Assembly: GCF_001661495.1 (NCBI RefSeq)
Contig: NZ_BDDT01000001.1
Location: 620,001-684,000 of the forward strand
Direction of reading: 5' to 3'
Length of the DNA stretch: 64,000 nt
Origin: Pseudoalteromonas prydzensis
GTDB lineage: Bacteria > Pseudomonadota > Gammaproteobacteria > Enterobacterales > Alteromonadaceae
Every line of letters starts with the position of its first letter. The stretch's first letter is position 1. Positions 48,029-57,959 of the stretch are shown here, one piece after another. The notes under the pieces were generated by a model. It worked only from the letters and a program-made list of their open reading frames with translations. It did not search any database and had not been told where the DNA came from. The translations under genes and the position numbers were made by a program.

Positions 48029-49260
48029 AATGCCACCAAGGTAGTGAGCCTACGCTCACTTTGTTTTACGAATGGGTTGTCTGTATCCCACGCATAGCCA
48101 GCTAAGATTGCACTGATCATTTCTCTTACTTGATGATTTTGCTCTGTATAAAATATAACATCCTGAAAACGTCCATCATACCAAGCACTGACATAAGTTC
48201 TAAAACAGTCAACCCCAGCCTGTAAAGGTTTACTGTAGTCATTTACAAAATCAACCTTTTCACCGCGTAGGTGTTTGTCCACTAAAGGGGCGATTAATGA
48301 AGCCGATTTAAGCGCTATGGTCACACCCGATGAAAAAACGGGATCTAAAAACTCACCTGCATTACCAAGTAAGGCAAAGTTATTGCCTACTAAAGACTTC
48401 ACATTGGCTGAGTAACCGCTAATACTTCGAGCTTCACCTATCGCTTCTCGCGCATTTAGCAATTGTGCTAAAAATGGGTCTTGCTCAATAAAGTCATTTA
48501 AACACGCAAGCGGCTCAGCATGTTCAGCAAATCGACTCGGCTGTGCCACAACACCTATGCTGGCAGTGCCATCGCTAAACGGGATCAGCCAATACCAAAT
48601 GTCGTTATGTATAGGATGGACATTAATTAAAATTTTATTGCGGTCGAAATTTTCATCAACAATGCCATCTTTAAAGTGACTAAAAAAAGCACTGCGCACA
48701 GGAAAGTCTGATGGCTGTTCGAGATCTAATAAACGCGGCAGTACACGGCCAAAACCACTGGCGTCTAAAATAAATCGTGCAGTGACCTTGTATTCGTTTT
48801 GTTGCTGATCTTTTACTTGTAACTCGGCGCCATCAACTAAATCATGATAAGCGATAACCGTATGCTGATAACGAATTTCAGCACCTTGTTTCTGAGCGCC
48901 ATCGGCGAGGCATTTGTCAAAATCAGCCCGTTTAACTTGGTACGTTGTACCAGGCCCTTGGCTAAATTTTTCAGTGAAGTTAATACTCGCATGTTCGCCA
49001 CAACGTTGAAACGCTGCGCCATTTTTAAATTGAAAACCAAGTGACGCGGCATTTTCATGCAATGAATCAACTAAGCCGGCTTGCTCTAAATACACCATAC
49101 ATTGTGGTAATAAGCTTTCACCAATGGAAAAACGTGGAAATGTTTGCTGCTCTAAAACCAGTACCTGCCAACCTCGTTTTACCAATAAACTGGCGGCCGC
49201 AGCGCCAGATGGACCAGCACCTATGATAACCACGTCGTAATGTTGATTTTCCGTATTCAC
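48016..49260 (-). CDS. FAD-dependent oxidoreductase with flavin-halogenase motifs
   Basis: A 414-residue flavoprotein. FAD motif IIGAGPSGAAAA (residues 12-23) and FPRFSIGESLLP are followed by a Lys at residue 79 inside LGFQFKNGAAF, the place where variant-B flavin halogenases carry their catalytic Lys. Then comes W222-Y-W224-L-I226-P227, the WxWxIP signature of these halogenases. Such enzymes chlorinate or brominate aromatic rings. Related geranylgeranyl-reductase-like flavoproteins share parts of these motifs, so a non-halogenating oxidase is the main alternative. It lies between the MMPL exporter and ApeN-like genes; its presence suggests a modified aryl head group. No separate flavin reductase gene is seen. 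Confidence 0.7.
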   Translation of the reverse strand: MNTENQHYDVVIIGAGPSGAAAASLLVKRGWQVLVLEQQTFPRFSIGESLLPQCMVYLEQAGLVDSLHENAASLGFQFKNGAAFQRCGEHASINFTEKFSQGPGTTYQVKRADFDKCLADGAQKQGAEIRYQHTVIAYHDLVDGAELQVKDQQQNEYKVTARFILDASGFGRVLPRLLDLEQPSDFPVRSAFFSHFKDGIVDENFDRNKILINVHPIHNDIWYWLIPFSDGTASIGVVAQPSRFAEHAEPLACLNDFIEQDPFLAQLLNAREAIGEARSISGYSANVKSLVGNNFALLGNAGEFLDPVFSSGVTIALKSASLIAPLVDKHLRGEKVDFVNDYSKPLQAGVDCFRTYVSAWYDGRFQDVIFYTEQNHQVREMISAILAGYAWDTDNPFVKQSERRLTTLVALCQS

Positions 49261-51566
49261 CTATTTTCCTTACTTTTAGGCACTGCTAATGTCAATGGAG
49301 CCAAAACAAATATCGTTACAAGGCCAATCATAATTGTTAAACCAAAGCTATAGATTGCTGGAGTAATGGACATAGCTAGCATGCCAAAAACCCACATGGA
49401 CGAGGCCGCCGATAAACTGATTGCGATGATATTCTCTCTACTCAACTGATTTATTTGATAAAAAACAAGGTAATCGATAGACAGTGCCATCACCAATAAA
49501 CTGCCGAGCAAATTAAAAATCGATAAACTCCCCTGCAACACGCTGCATAACGATAAAATAATCGCGATGGTAAGCATGAGCACCGCGGTTTGTTTAAACG
49601 CGCACTTTATTTTAAAGCGCCATGCGAACAAAAGAGCTGCCAAGAGGATGGCGCAGCCTAAGGTAATAAGCAGCGAATGACTATAGTGTGTGAGGCCCTC
49701 ACTAAGCAATGCCACTTTATTGTAACTTAAGAGTTGTGGATCTGCGGATGCAAATTCTGCTAAAACACTCTCCGGCACATCCGTTACCATAAACCAACTT
49801 GCAACAAACTCATCGCCTTGCATCACTTGTTGCGTAATTAAAGGCGCTAAAGGCGAAGTCAGTAATGTATCAAGGGTTAATGTTTTTGTTGATGCAGTAA
49901 ATGGCTGTCCGGTGATATTTTCAGAGACAGTAAACACACCTTGCTTTTGCTTTTCTTCAACGAGTGCGCTATTTCGTTTTTGCATTACTTTACTAGGTAA
50001 TAAATCGCTGAGTAAATTCAGCTTTGCATCGGGTGCTCGTAACTTAACGGCTGCTTTAAAGGTTGTTAATTGCTCAAGCAGCGCTTGTTCATCATCAGCA
50101 AACATGATCATGATTTGGCCAGTATCTCGCCCTAACAATGATAAATGAAAAGCTTCATTTGTTATCAGTGCTTGCGGGCTTGCATTTAACAAACGAACAT
50201 CATTATTTAAGCTAATTGGTGCATATAAATAACAGGCGGCTATTAATCCAACACTGGCGATGATTACGTAGCGGCGTAAGTGCAGTAAGCTTTGCAAGAA
50301 AGTGTTGAGCTTATCAGCAAGGTTTAATATTGGCGCAGCAATAATAAGCTGGTGCTGCCATTGTCGAGTAATGAGCAAGGTACACAGCCATGCACTAAAC
50401 AGCCCTGCCACAACAAATACGCCTACTTGTGCAAGCAACAGCATTGGCGAAAAAAATAAACTGGCATAGCCAAGTGAGGTAGTCAGTAACGATAAAAACA
50501 GCGCTAATTTCAAGCCGCGGCTGTAACCTTTTTGCTCGCTACTGGAAAGATCCAACATGCCATGAAACGAATAATCTATGGCAATACCAATAAGTGTTAC
50601 GGCAAATACTAAAGTAAGGATATGCACTTGTGCGAACACCGCTAGTAATACAGCGGCTCCGCCTAATATCGCACTCATCACAGTTAATGAGGCAAGCCAT
50701 AGCGCGATACCTGAACGAAACACCCAGACAATCATAGCGACCAGTGCAACTAGGCTCAATGTACCAAATAATGTCATTTCATATTTGGCTTGGCTGGCAT
50801 TGGCACTGGTATGAAATAGCGCTCCTGAATAACGTACCTTTGTATGTGGAAAATCCACAGCTAATTGTTGTAACTGTTGCTTAATACTTGTACTAAGTTG
50901 CTGCGCTTGCTCAATACCAAAGGCATTATCCTTGATCTGCGCAAATAGCAGGTAATACTTGGCATCTTGATAAGATACCGTTAAACGATTTTCTTCGAGG
51001 TTAAAGGTTTGCAGCTTTTGCATTTGCTCAGTTAAAAAACTAGCAAGGCTTAAACTTGCATCGAGGTTGATCGTTGCACTGACGAATGGATCGGCTATTT
51101 GGCTGAGCTTTTGGTAATAAAACGCACTGAATGTATGTTGATTTTCAATCGCGGCGCGATAGTCTTCACTGAGTAAACGTCCGGCGTAGGGAGCATAAAA
51201 CTGACTTAAAGTGTCAATTTTCGGCACATTGAAACGCGCAGGTAAACCGTTATCAATAAGCCAATTGTTTAGCCTATCATGCACTTGCTTTGCATTATCC
51301 CCGGTAATAGAAAACATCACTTGCTGTTTATTTGCTGCAAAAAAGTGCGTTTCAACACTATCAATGCGTGTATCCGATTGTGGCATTAAAGCTAAAATAT
51401 CGCTGTCAATGCGCGGTTTTTGCAAGACAATCACCGCGATTAACAATAATGCTAACCCTGATAACCAAGCAAATGCACTCAGCCAACGAGCCACTTTAAT
51501 TAAATTCCGCAGCGCTGGGCGCTGAATAGTTAAAATGTATAATCGTGTAATTGGCATTGTGTTCAT
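49257..51566 (-). CDS. apeM: MMPL/RND-type aryl-polyene exporter
   Basis: A 769-residue polytopic membrane protein of the MMPL superfamily, two repeats of large periplasmic loop plus five or six helices, with the family-type stretch IGIAIDYSFHGM and the paired SIDYLVFYQI in the second half. It is taken to flip or export the aryl-polyene lipid. The frame overlaps the LolA-like gene by 71 bp; a GTG at 51494, just after that stop, is a possible shorter start. It meets the flavoprotein gene at an ATGA overlap. Confidence 0.88.
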   Translation of the reverse strand: MNTMPITRLYILTIQRPALRNLIKVARWLSAFAWLSGLALLLIAVIVLQKPRIDSDILALMPQSDTRIDSVETHFFAANKQQVMFSITGDNAKQVHDRLNNWLIDNGLPARFNVPKIDTLSQFYAPYAGRLLSEDYRAAIENQHTFSAFYYQKLSQIADPFVSATINLDASLSLASFLTEQMQKLQTFNLEENRLTVSYQDAKYYLLFAQIKDNAFGIEQAQQLSTSIKQQLQQLAVDFPHTKVRYSGALFHTSANASQAKYEMTLFGTLSLVALVAMIVWVFRSGIALWLASLTVMSAILGGAAVLLAVFAQVHILTLVFAVTLIGIAIDYSFHGMLDLSSSEQKGYSRGLKLALFLSLLTTSLGYASLFFSPMLLLAQVGVFVVAGLFSAWLCTLLITRQWQHQLIIAAPILNLADKLNTFLQSLLHLRRYVIIASVGLIAACYLYAPISLNNDVRLLNASPQALITNEAFHLSLLGRDTGQIMIMFADDEQALLEQLTTFKAAVKLRAPDAKLNLLSDLLPSKVMQKRNSALVEEKQKQGVFTVSENITGQPFTASTKTLTLDTLLTSPLAPLITQQVMQGDEFVASWFMVTDVPESVLAEFASADPQLLSYNKVALLSEGLTHYSHSLLITLGCAILLAALLFAWRFKIKCAFKQTAVLMLTIAIILSLCSVLQGSLSIFNLLGSLLVMALSIDYLVFYQINQLSRENIIAISLSAASSMWVFGMLAMSITPAIYSFGLTIMIGLVTIFVLAPLTLAVPKSKENR

Positions 51567-52029
51567 TTAAGCGCACTTGTTGCACACTTCCCTGCTCTGC
51601 ACACAGCTGAAAACTGACGAACAACTGGCTTAACAGCTGATCGTTTGGTTGCAACAACGAGCAACCAGCTTGTGTATCATCAGACACCGTAAATTGCTTA
51701 CCTAAAGTATCAAGATCGTGGGTAATTATTGCCTGTAGTAAATTTACAAAAGGAGCCGCTCCAGGTTGCGCCACCGCTTCGCCTTGAGCATTTTCGACAT
51801 ACACTTGGCCATTTTTAATCAGCAATGTACTAGTAATTGGTTTTGTTACTTGCCATTTCAGTTGTTCTGGCTCAAGCACAAACACGCCACTGGAAATAAA
51901 GGGTTTTGCGAAGCCTGCAAAGTATTTTTCTTGGCTAAACTTCCCTGACTTATTAAGCGACAGCTCTGATGCATAACTAAGCGTTGTTAAGAAGCAAGCT
52001 ACAGAAAATATAATTAATCGTATCATCAC
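51496..52029 (-). CDS. apeL: LolA-like outer-membrane lipoprotein carrier
   Basis: A 177-residue exported protein (signal MMIRLIIFSVACFLTTLSYA) with the LolA-like fold: KFSQEKYFAGFAKPFISSGVFV and QLKWQVTKPIT. It is encoded with the MMPL exporter, the usual APE partner, and probably shuttles the hydrophobic product across the periplasm (inference). Confidence 0.87.
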   Translation of the reverse strand: MMIRLIIFSVACFLTTLSYASELSLNKSGKFSQEKYFAGFAKPFISSGVFVLEPEQLKWQVTKPITSTLLIKNGQVYVENAQGEAVAQPGAAPFVNLLQAIITHDLDTLGKQFTVSDDTQAGCSLLQPNDQLLSQLFVSFQLCAEQGSVQQVRLNEHNANYTIIHFNYSAPSAAEFN

Positions 52030-52451
52030 AGCACCTTATACAGCTTTTCACTTATAATTGCTGGAGATACATATTGCAGTTCATGTGTTTGTACATCTAC
52101 GGCCACTTGCACAGTGGTTGCTTTTGTCAGCTTTTGAGCCGTTTGGCAATCAGTGATCACATAATCAATGCGTAGCCGTGTTTCGTATTCTTTTAAATAA
52201 GCATCCACACGTATTTTTTGCGAAAACACCGCAGAGCTGACATATTTTATCCGCATATCTACAATTGGCCACGCATAACCCGACTCTTTCATTTGCATAT
52301 AGTCATAATCAAATAAACGCAATAACTCACAACGTGCAACTTCAAGATAGCGGGCATAATTTCCATGCCATACAACATTCATTGGATCGCAATCATGAAA
52401 AGGAATGTCAATTTCAACATGAGTGCTAAGTAACGCCCCTTTACTATTCAT
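52026..52451 (-). CDS. apeK: 4HBT-family thioesterase
   Basis: A hot-dog thioesterase of about 141 residues with the 4-hydroxybenzoyl-CoA-type motif DCDPMNVVWHGNYARYLE, including the catalytic Asp. The start at 52451 has GGAG upstream and follows the lyase stop; an upstream in-frame codon at 52481 is less likely. Role in product or starter release, by analogy with the APE cluster. Confidence 0.88.
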   Translation of the reverse strand: MNSKGALLSTHVEIDIPFHDCDPMNVVWHGNYARYLEVARCELLRLFDYDYMQMKESGYAWPIVDMRIKYVSSAVFSQKIRVDAYLKEYETRLRIDYVITDCQTAQKLTKATTVQVAVDVQTHELQYVSPAIISEKLYKVL

Positions 52452-54012
52452 ATAAGCTCCAGCGTTTTCTTTGAATTGCATCGACCGTAAACCTTAGCAC
52501 ACCTTCTAATGGGCGGTCTTCATCAAGTACTTCAAAATACTCACAAATATCGGTATACATTGCTTGAACATCTGCTGTTAAACTTTCGAAATCGAGCTCA
52601 TTTTGAGCAATTCGCAATCGCAGTGCTTGTACACTCGCAAGTAATGTACTGGCAACCACTTGCTCTGTTAATTGTAAAATACGTAAACAATCACGAGCAG
52701 CGATGGTGCCCATACTCACTTTATCTTGATTATGACACTCTGTAGAGCGTGAAAACACACTCGCTGGCATTGTTAATTTAAGCGCTTCTGCGGTGTAAGC
52801 GCTCGCGCCAATTTGTACCGCCTTAAAGCCATGATTGATAAAACGTCTTTCACTGCTGCTGGCAGATAAATTTGACGGTAGACCATTGTTGTAACGTGTA
52901 TCCACTAACGAAGCAATTTGTCTATCGGCTAAATCGGCTAAATTTGCAACAGCCGTTTTCATGCTATCCATTACCATAGCAATATGACCACCATAGAAAT
53001 GTCCACCATGAAGAACATGTTCGCCTTCGCCATCAATGATTGGGTTATCATTGGCCGAATTTAGTTCATTTTCAATCATTTGCCTAAACCACGGTAAGCT
53101 ATCCTGCACCACACCGATAACATGAGGCGCGCAGCGGATTGAGTAACGATCTTGCAAACGGTCGGCATTACGCGGGTGCTCTACATGATTTAAATCGCTA
53201 CGGATCCAACTCGCTATTTGTTGTTGACCTGGGTGTGGCTTAACCGAAAATAAAATATCGTCAAAGTGATGACTATTGCCCTTTAAGGCTAAACTTGCAA
53301 AAGCAGTGATACGGCTGGTTAATTTAGCTAAATAGGCACTGCGGTCAAACGCTAAACAGGCAAGCGCGGTCATTACAGCCGTGCCATTCATCACTGCTAG
53401 GCCCTCTTTCGGCCTAAGCGTTAACGGTGTTAAACCCAACTCTTGCATAACACTTAAGCTGTTGCGAATTTCGCCTTTATAAAATACATCGCGTTCACCG
53501 ACCATCGCCCCCGCAACATATGACAATGGCGTTAAATCGCCACTGGCACCCACAGAGCCTTCTTGCGGAATAACCGGGACAATATTATGATTTAAATACG
53601 CCGTAAGCAGGTTTAGCATATCCCAACTAACACCCGAATACCCTTGCGATAAAGACGCCAAACGGGTTGCTAATATTGCGCGCCCTTGCGCCACATTAAA
53701 CACATCACCTAAGCCACAACCGTGAAATCGTGTTAAATGCAGCGGTAATTCATCAACAAGGGCCAATGGTACTTTTACTGTAACCGAATCACCATAGCCT
53801 GTGGTTACACCATAGATCACACCGTCTTCTTTTAATAATTGATCTAAAAAGGCCACTGCGCTGTTAATTTTACGTGCTAGTTGTTCATCACCAGAGAGCG
53901 CAACAGCACCTTGCTCGAGTGCAATATGCACAATATCTTCAATTGTTAAACGCTGATTTCCAAATACTGTTGTAGCGAGATCCGACACCTTACTTCCCCT
54001 TCTTTTGGTCAC
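52444..54012 (-). CDS. Aromatic amino-acid ammonia-lyase (HAL/TAL family)
   Basis: A 522-residue MIO-type lyase. The Ala156-Ser157-Gly158 triad that forms the MIO cofactor lies in GSVGASGDLTPL, and Tyr67 in YGVTTGYG is the catalytic base. The residue pair that sets substrate choice is F96-H97 (TRFHGCGLG), neither the classical HL of tyrosine lyase nor the usual SH of histidine lyase. In APE/flexirubin clusters such lyases supply coumarate from tyrosine, so that is the preferred role; histidine is an alternative. Its gene overlaps the acyltransferase end by 23 bp. Confidence 0.86.
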   Translation of the reverse strand: MTKRRGSKVSDLATTVFGNQRLTIEDIVHIALEQGAVALSGDEQLARKINSAVAFLDQLLKEDGVIYGVTTGYGDSVTVKVPLALVDELPLHLTRFHGCGLGDVFNVAQGRAILATRLASLSQGYSGVSWDMLNLLTAYLNHNIVPVIPQEGSVGASGDLTPLSYVAGAMVGERDVFYKGEIRNSLSVMQELGLTPLTLRPKEGLAVMNGTAVMTALACLAFDRSAYLAKLTSRITAFASLALKGNSHHFDDILFSVKPHPGQQQIASWIRSDLNHVEHPRNADRLQDRYSIRCAPHVIGVVQDSLPWFRQMIENELNSANDNPIIDGEGEHVLHGGHFYGGHIAMVMDSMKTAVANLADLADRQIASLVDTRYNNGLPSNLSASSSERRFINHGFKAVQIGASAYTAEALKLTMPASVFSRSTECHNQDKVSMGTIAARDCLRILQLTEQVVASTLLASVQALRLRIAQNELDFESLTADVQAMYTDICEYFEVLDEDRPLEGVLRFTVDAIQRKRWSLYE

Positions 54013-54958
54013 GGATCACAGTGTGATCATTTTGCCAAAAATCATAAAAATTAAACCATTGATATGGATACAAAGCCGCATAATGAGCAAGACGCGCTGC
54101 ATAATCCGAAATAACGAGTTGCAATGCATGCTGACGTGTTTTGCGTGGTAAAACGAGTTTGTCTGCGTATTTTTCAAATACAACACGGTAGTACAAGCCT
54201 TTTTGTGCGCTTCGGTCTTTTAAACAAAACAAAAAGAATACTGGGCAATCAAGCAATGCAGCTAAAATAAACGGCCCTTGTGAAAAAGGTGCTGGCTTAC
54301 CTAAAAAGTCACATTCAATTACCCGACCTGCGCTGGTGCTGCTGGTTCTATCACCAACGATCACCACAATTTCACCTTGCTCTACTTTTTCTTTAAGCAA
54401 GATTGCAATATCAGGGCCCAAATCGGTCACTTGGATTAAATTGACGCTTACAGCAGGATTGATACGTTTAAGAATTTTATTAAATTCAACCGCGTGGTGA
54501 GTAAAAACCAGCACATTAATACGCTTACTACTGCGGTGCTGGCTAAGCGCACGACACACTTCGAGATTGCCAAGATGAGAGCCTATAAACACCGCACCTT
54601 GGCACTGCTCATCTAATTGCTTATACAAAGCTTCATTTGTGTACACGATATCGGATTGCTTGATGCGACCAAGCCATGCATCAATTTTATCAAATGCACT
54701 ATTGGCAAATGACCGAAAATGGCGAAAACTGTCACGCCAAGACGCCTGTTTGTTTACACCATTAAAGTGATTAACTTGAGTTAAAAATTGCAGCGAGGCT
54801 ATACGCGCCGTTTTCCCTGTAAGAAATAAATACAATAACACAGGAAACAAAACTAACCACAAACCTTTGCGGCCAAGTACCCGATAGCTTAACAGCAAAA
54901 TTTGCATACCAAGCTGATTACCACGCTCTTGCATTTTTGACCAATGCTTTACTGCCAT
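53990..54958 (-). CDS. LpxL/HtrB-like acyltransferase of the APE cluster
   Basis: A 322-residue inner-membrane-associated acyltransferase with an N-terminal hydrophobic helix (GLWLVLFPVLLYLFL) and the HX4E-type motif GSHLGNLEVCRAL, plus VIVGDRTS. Resembles lauroyl/lipid-A acyltransferases. In E. coli ApeJ this function is fused to the glycosyltransferase; here it is a separate gene next to it. Likely adds the aryl-polyene acyl or another acyl chain to a lipid scaffold (inference). Confidence 0.87.
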   Translation of the reverse strand: MAVKHWSKMQERGNQLGMQILLLSYRVLGRKGLWLVLFPVLLYLFLTGKTARIASLQFLTQVNHFNGVNKQASWRDSFRHFRSFANSAFDKIDAWLGRIKQSDIVYTNEALYKQLDEQCQGAVFIGSHLGNLEVCRALSQHRSSKRINVLVFTHHAVEFNKILKRINPAVSVNLIQVTDLGPDIAILLKEKVEQGEIVVIVGDRTSSTSAGRVIECDFLGKPAPFSQGPFILAALLDCPVFFLFCLKDRSAQKGLYYRVVFEKYADKLVLPRKTRQHALQLVISDYAARLAHYAALYPYQWFNFYDFWQNDHTVIRDQKKGK

Positions 54959-55695
54959 TAGGGCGCTACCTTACGCCAAAGTAATTTAGGAATACGCACT
55001 AACATGCCAAAAAATAACCGTGTGTGTAACCAAGAAATGCCAATATTATCGTGCAGCGCGCGAAAATGAGACACGCCATCTTCGGGGTAGATCACTTGCG
55101 TAGGAATAAATGTAACGCGCGAACCTTGCCAATATAAACGCACTAAAATCTCGATATCAAAGTCCATCCGCGCGCCTAATGTACGTTTGTTCATTAATCG
55201 CTCGGTTTGTTGCAATGGATAAACCCTAAACCCACACATAGAGTCAACAATATCAAAACTCAGGGTTTCAACCCACACCCAAAAATGGGTGATATAACGG
55301 CTTAAATAACGATGTTTGGGCACTGAACTATCATAAATTGGACAACCACTGACGACATTTTCTGGTACTTTATCGCTGGCGGCAATCAATTTACTAATAT
55401 CGTGCAAACTATGCTGACCGTCGGCATCAACTTGTATTGCATGGCTATAGCCATTTGCAAATGCGTAACGCAAACCAGTTTGTACCGCGCCTCCTTTGCC
55501 TTGATTTTCGCTGTGGGTCAGTAAGGTCAAAAACAGATAAGTTTGCTCAAGACTGGCAAATAGCTGTTTAGCATCCTCATCACTGCCATCATCGATCATG
55601 ATAATGGGTAATGATAATTCGCTCAGTTCGCTTAATACCCCAGCAATCGCATGAGTATGATTATAATTAGGTATAACAATACAGTAGCTGTTCAT
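54958..55695 (-). CDS. Family-2 glycosyltransferase
   Basis: A 245-residue GT2 enzyme: IPNYNHTHAI, MIDDGSDE, VDADGQHSLHDI (DxD-type) and FDIEILVRLYW. It is adjacent to the acyltransferase gene, sharing one base at the start/stop junction, and corresponds to the glycosyltransferase half of ApeJ. Sugar donor and acceptor are not known. Confidence 0.88.
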   Translation of the reverse strand: MNSYCIVIPNYNHTHAIAGVLSELSELSLPIIMIDDGSDEDAKQLFASLEQTYLFLTLLTHSENQGKGGAVQTGLRYAFANGYSHAIQVDADGQHSLHDISKLIAASDKVPENVVSGCPIYDSSVPKHRYLSRYITHFWVWVETLSFDIVDSMCGFRVYPLQQTERLMNKRTLGARMDFDIEILVRLYWQGSRVTFIPTQVIYPEDGVSHFRALHDNIGISWLHTRLFFGMLVRIPKLLWRKVAP

Positions 55696-56054
55696 AGCGA
55701 TGGAGTTGCAAAGACCAACCTACCACTTGCATGTTGGCCTTTATCAGAGTGATAACTAAAAATACATTTACCGTTTTTATTGCGTTCAAGAGTCAGGTTA
55801 ACAGTCATATTCGCCGTGGTGACAACTTGAAATTTAAGTACTTCAACATCATGTACGGTGTCTGGAAATGCTAAATACTGCTGGGCAAATTTTACTGCCC
55901 AATCTAACTGTACAACACCCGCAAGAATCGGAGCACCTGGGAAGTGACCGCGAAAATAATCAATATCTTCACTGATGTATAACGCCAAACTGACTTTATC
56001 TTCTGACTGCGATAACACAGTGACATCTGGCTGGGTGTTATTCAGGCTTTGCAA
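55692..56054 (-). CDS. apeI: ApeI-family dehydratase
   Basis: A 120-residue hot-dog protein with the FabZ-like HFPGAPILAGVVQLDWAVKFA motif. In studied systems it forms a heterodimer with the ApeP-type dehydratase. Overlaps both the ligase and glycosyltransferase genes by a few bases. Confidence 0.9.
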   Translation of the reverse strand: MQSLNNTQPDVTVLSQSEDKVSLALYISEDIDYFRGHFPGAPILAGVVQLDWAVKFAQQYLAFPDTVHDVEVLKFQVVTTANMTVNLTLERNKNGKCIFSYHSDKGQHASGRLVFATPSL

Positions 56055-57396
56055 AGTACTGCTCCATGGTTTTTATATGTAACTTAGCTTGGCTATTATA
56101 AGGCAGTGCTTTGATATAGCGCCATTTACGAGGCAAACAAACGCGCTCAAATCGATTCGATAAAAAGTTAATCAATAACCGATTTGTCGCCAATTTACCC
56201 TGTGAATCTAAATGTTGCTGGCCTGCCGCACTAAGTACAACTAGCGCACCAATTTGTACGCGTTTAGCTGGTACAACCAGTAATTTAGCTTCTTGCACCC
56301 ATTCATGCTTAATTAATTGCGCTTCTAATTCATCCAGATTTAGCCGCTTTTCTTCAATTTTTATGGTGCGGTCTAAACGGCCTAACAGATGAAATTGACC
56401 ATTACTAAGCAATTGAGCAGTGTCATCTAACGGCACATTTTTTTGTTGTAAAATATACGAGTTTAACAACAATCTACCATGCTCATTTAGTGATAATTGA
56501 TTACCCGAAAATGGCTGCCATGGCGTGTTGATTGAGGAGTCCAAGACTTGGCGATAGGCAATACCACCGGTTTCGGTGCTGCCATACACTTGAGTAATTG
56601 GTCGTTGCAGCTGCTGGTAAAGTGTTTGTGAATGCTGATTATTGAGCGGCCCACCCGATGAAAATAACCATTGTAGTGAGGCCCTTTGTGTAACTAACAC
56701 GTTATCATTGCAGAGTCGGGCTAATTGCGCAGGGCTTGATACTAAAACAGCTTGAGGACACGATTGTAATTTTTGCGCAATGTGCTCTGGGTATTGCAGC
56801 TGCGTGCTATCAATAATATGACCATTCGCTAAAGGCCATAACAAACGAAACAATAAGCCATAGATATGCTGATGAGACACAGTAGAGATAAAGGTCAGCC
56901 GACCTAATAACTCGAAACTTGAACTCAACACCATCAACTCACGATTAAGCACATGCCACGATTTTACAATCGGTTTTGATTGGCCGGACGAGCCCGAGGT
57001 ATAAAACACCACCATCGACTCACTCGGCCATGTGAGTGAAGTAGTTGATGGGTTTACAACTTGTGGCTGTGTCTCAATATTCAGCAGCTCATCCGTAAAT
57101 AGTAAATTACTATCGTCACCGCAAAAAATAGCACTTTGTTGTAAAAAGATTTGCAAGGTTTCCGGTTGACCATTCGGTGGCAAGATAACGGTATGGCCAC
57201 GGGTTGCAAGTGCAAACAAGCGGACAGCAAATTGGTATGTATCTGGGTGAAATAACACAACCTGACTGGCTGGTTTCAACTGATGTAATTGGCTTTGGAA
57301 ATGCTTAATATCAGCGACAAACTCACTTTGCGTGATCAGCTGCTGGTCAACAAAAAATGCAGCCTTGTCATCAAATTGTATTGGCCTAACTGGCAT
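56038..57396 (-). CDS. apeH: AMP-forming aryl acid:ACP ligase
   Basis: A 452-residue ANL-superfamily enzyme that would activate the aryl starter acid and load it on an ACP. Motifs are FYTSGSSGQSKPIVKSW (P-loop), VYGSTETGGIAYR, and LLGRLDRTIKIEEKRLNL (hinge and C-terminal subdomain start). Shorter than a full CoA ligase but similar to APE ligases. Confidence 0.88.
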   Translation of the reverse strand: MPVRPIQFDDKAAFFVDQQLITQSEFVADIKHFQSQLHQLKPASQVVLFHPDTYQFAVRLFALATRGHTVILPPNGQPETLQIFLQQSAIFCGDDSNLLFTDELLNIETQPQVVNPSTTSLTWPSESMVVFYTSGSSGQSKPIVKSWHVLNRELMVLSSSFELLGRLTFISTVSHQHIYGLLFRLLWPLANGHIIDSTQLQYPEHIAQKLQSCPQAVLVSSPAQLARLCNDNVLVTQRASLQWLFSSGGPLNNQHSQTLYQQLQRPITQVYGSTETGGIAYRQVLDSSINTPWQPFSGNQLSLNEHGRLLLNSYILQQKNVPLDDTAQLLSNGQFHLLGRLDRTIKIEEKRLNLDELEAQLIKHEWVQEAKLLVVPAKRVQIGALVVLSAAGQQHLDSQGKLATNRLLINFLSNRFERVCLPRKWRYIKALPYNSQAKLHIKTMEQYFAKPE

Positions 57397-57949
57397 TGTT
57401 TCTTACCTTTTGTCTAACTAACCACTCGATTGCCATAATCAGTCCGATCAGAATATACGCAATCAAACCATTATACAGCGTCCATACCGATAACGATGTA
57501 TATAAACTTGTGTATAGCGCTGCACTGGCATTAAGAATAAAAAAAACACACCACACTTTAGTAATTTGGCGAGTATAACGAATGCCTGTGGCATCTAACT
57601 CTGGCTCACGAATACGTGCAAAGCTTTCAATTACTGGTGGCCCATAACGCAGTGAAAAAGCAAACGTAATGGCCATAACTGTATTTATAATTACAGGATA
57701 CAAACGTAAGCCAATCTCAGTGCTTTGCCACGTAGAGATAGTTAATACTATCACCGCCAGCACACTTGCGGGTATTAGCCACGGCATACGTTTTAGTAAT
57801 TGACGACTCACTAATAAACGAATAATAACTAAAGCAATCAGTATCATGCTGACATATTTTACAGACGTATATTGCAAACCAAAATACACAATAAATGGGT
57901 ATAAAGTTAAACATACTAGCGCCAGCGTAATACTTATTGCTTTGAGCAT
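57386..57949 (-). CDS. apeG: COG4648-type membrane protein of the APE cluster
   Basis: A 187-residue polytopic inner-membrane protein with five to six helices (LVCLTLYPFIVYFGLQY, AVIVLTIS, TLYNGLIAYILIGLIMAIEW) and the conserved segment SFARIREPELDATGIRYTRQ. Function unknown; it is a standard member of APE operons. Confidence 0.83.
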   Translation of the reverse strand: MLKAISITLALVCLTLYPFIVYFGLQYTSVKYVSMILIALVIIRLLVSRQLLKRMPWLIPASVLAVIVLTISTWQSTEIGLRLYPVIINTVMAITFAFSLRYGPPVIESFARIREPELDATGIRYTRQITKVWCVFFILNASAALYTSLYTSLSVWTLYNGLIAYILIGLIMAIEWLVRQKVRNNAS

Positions 57950-57959
57950 AGTAGCGCGC

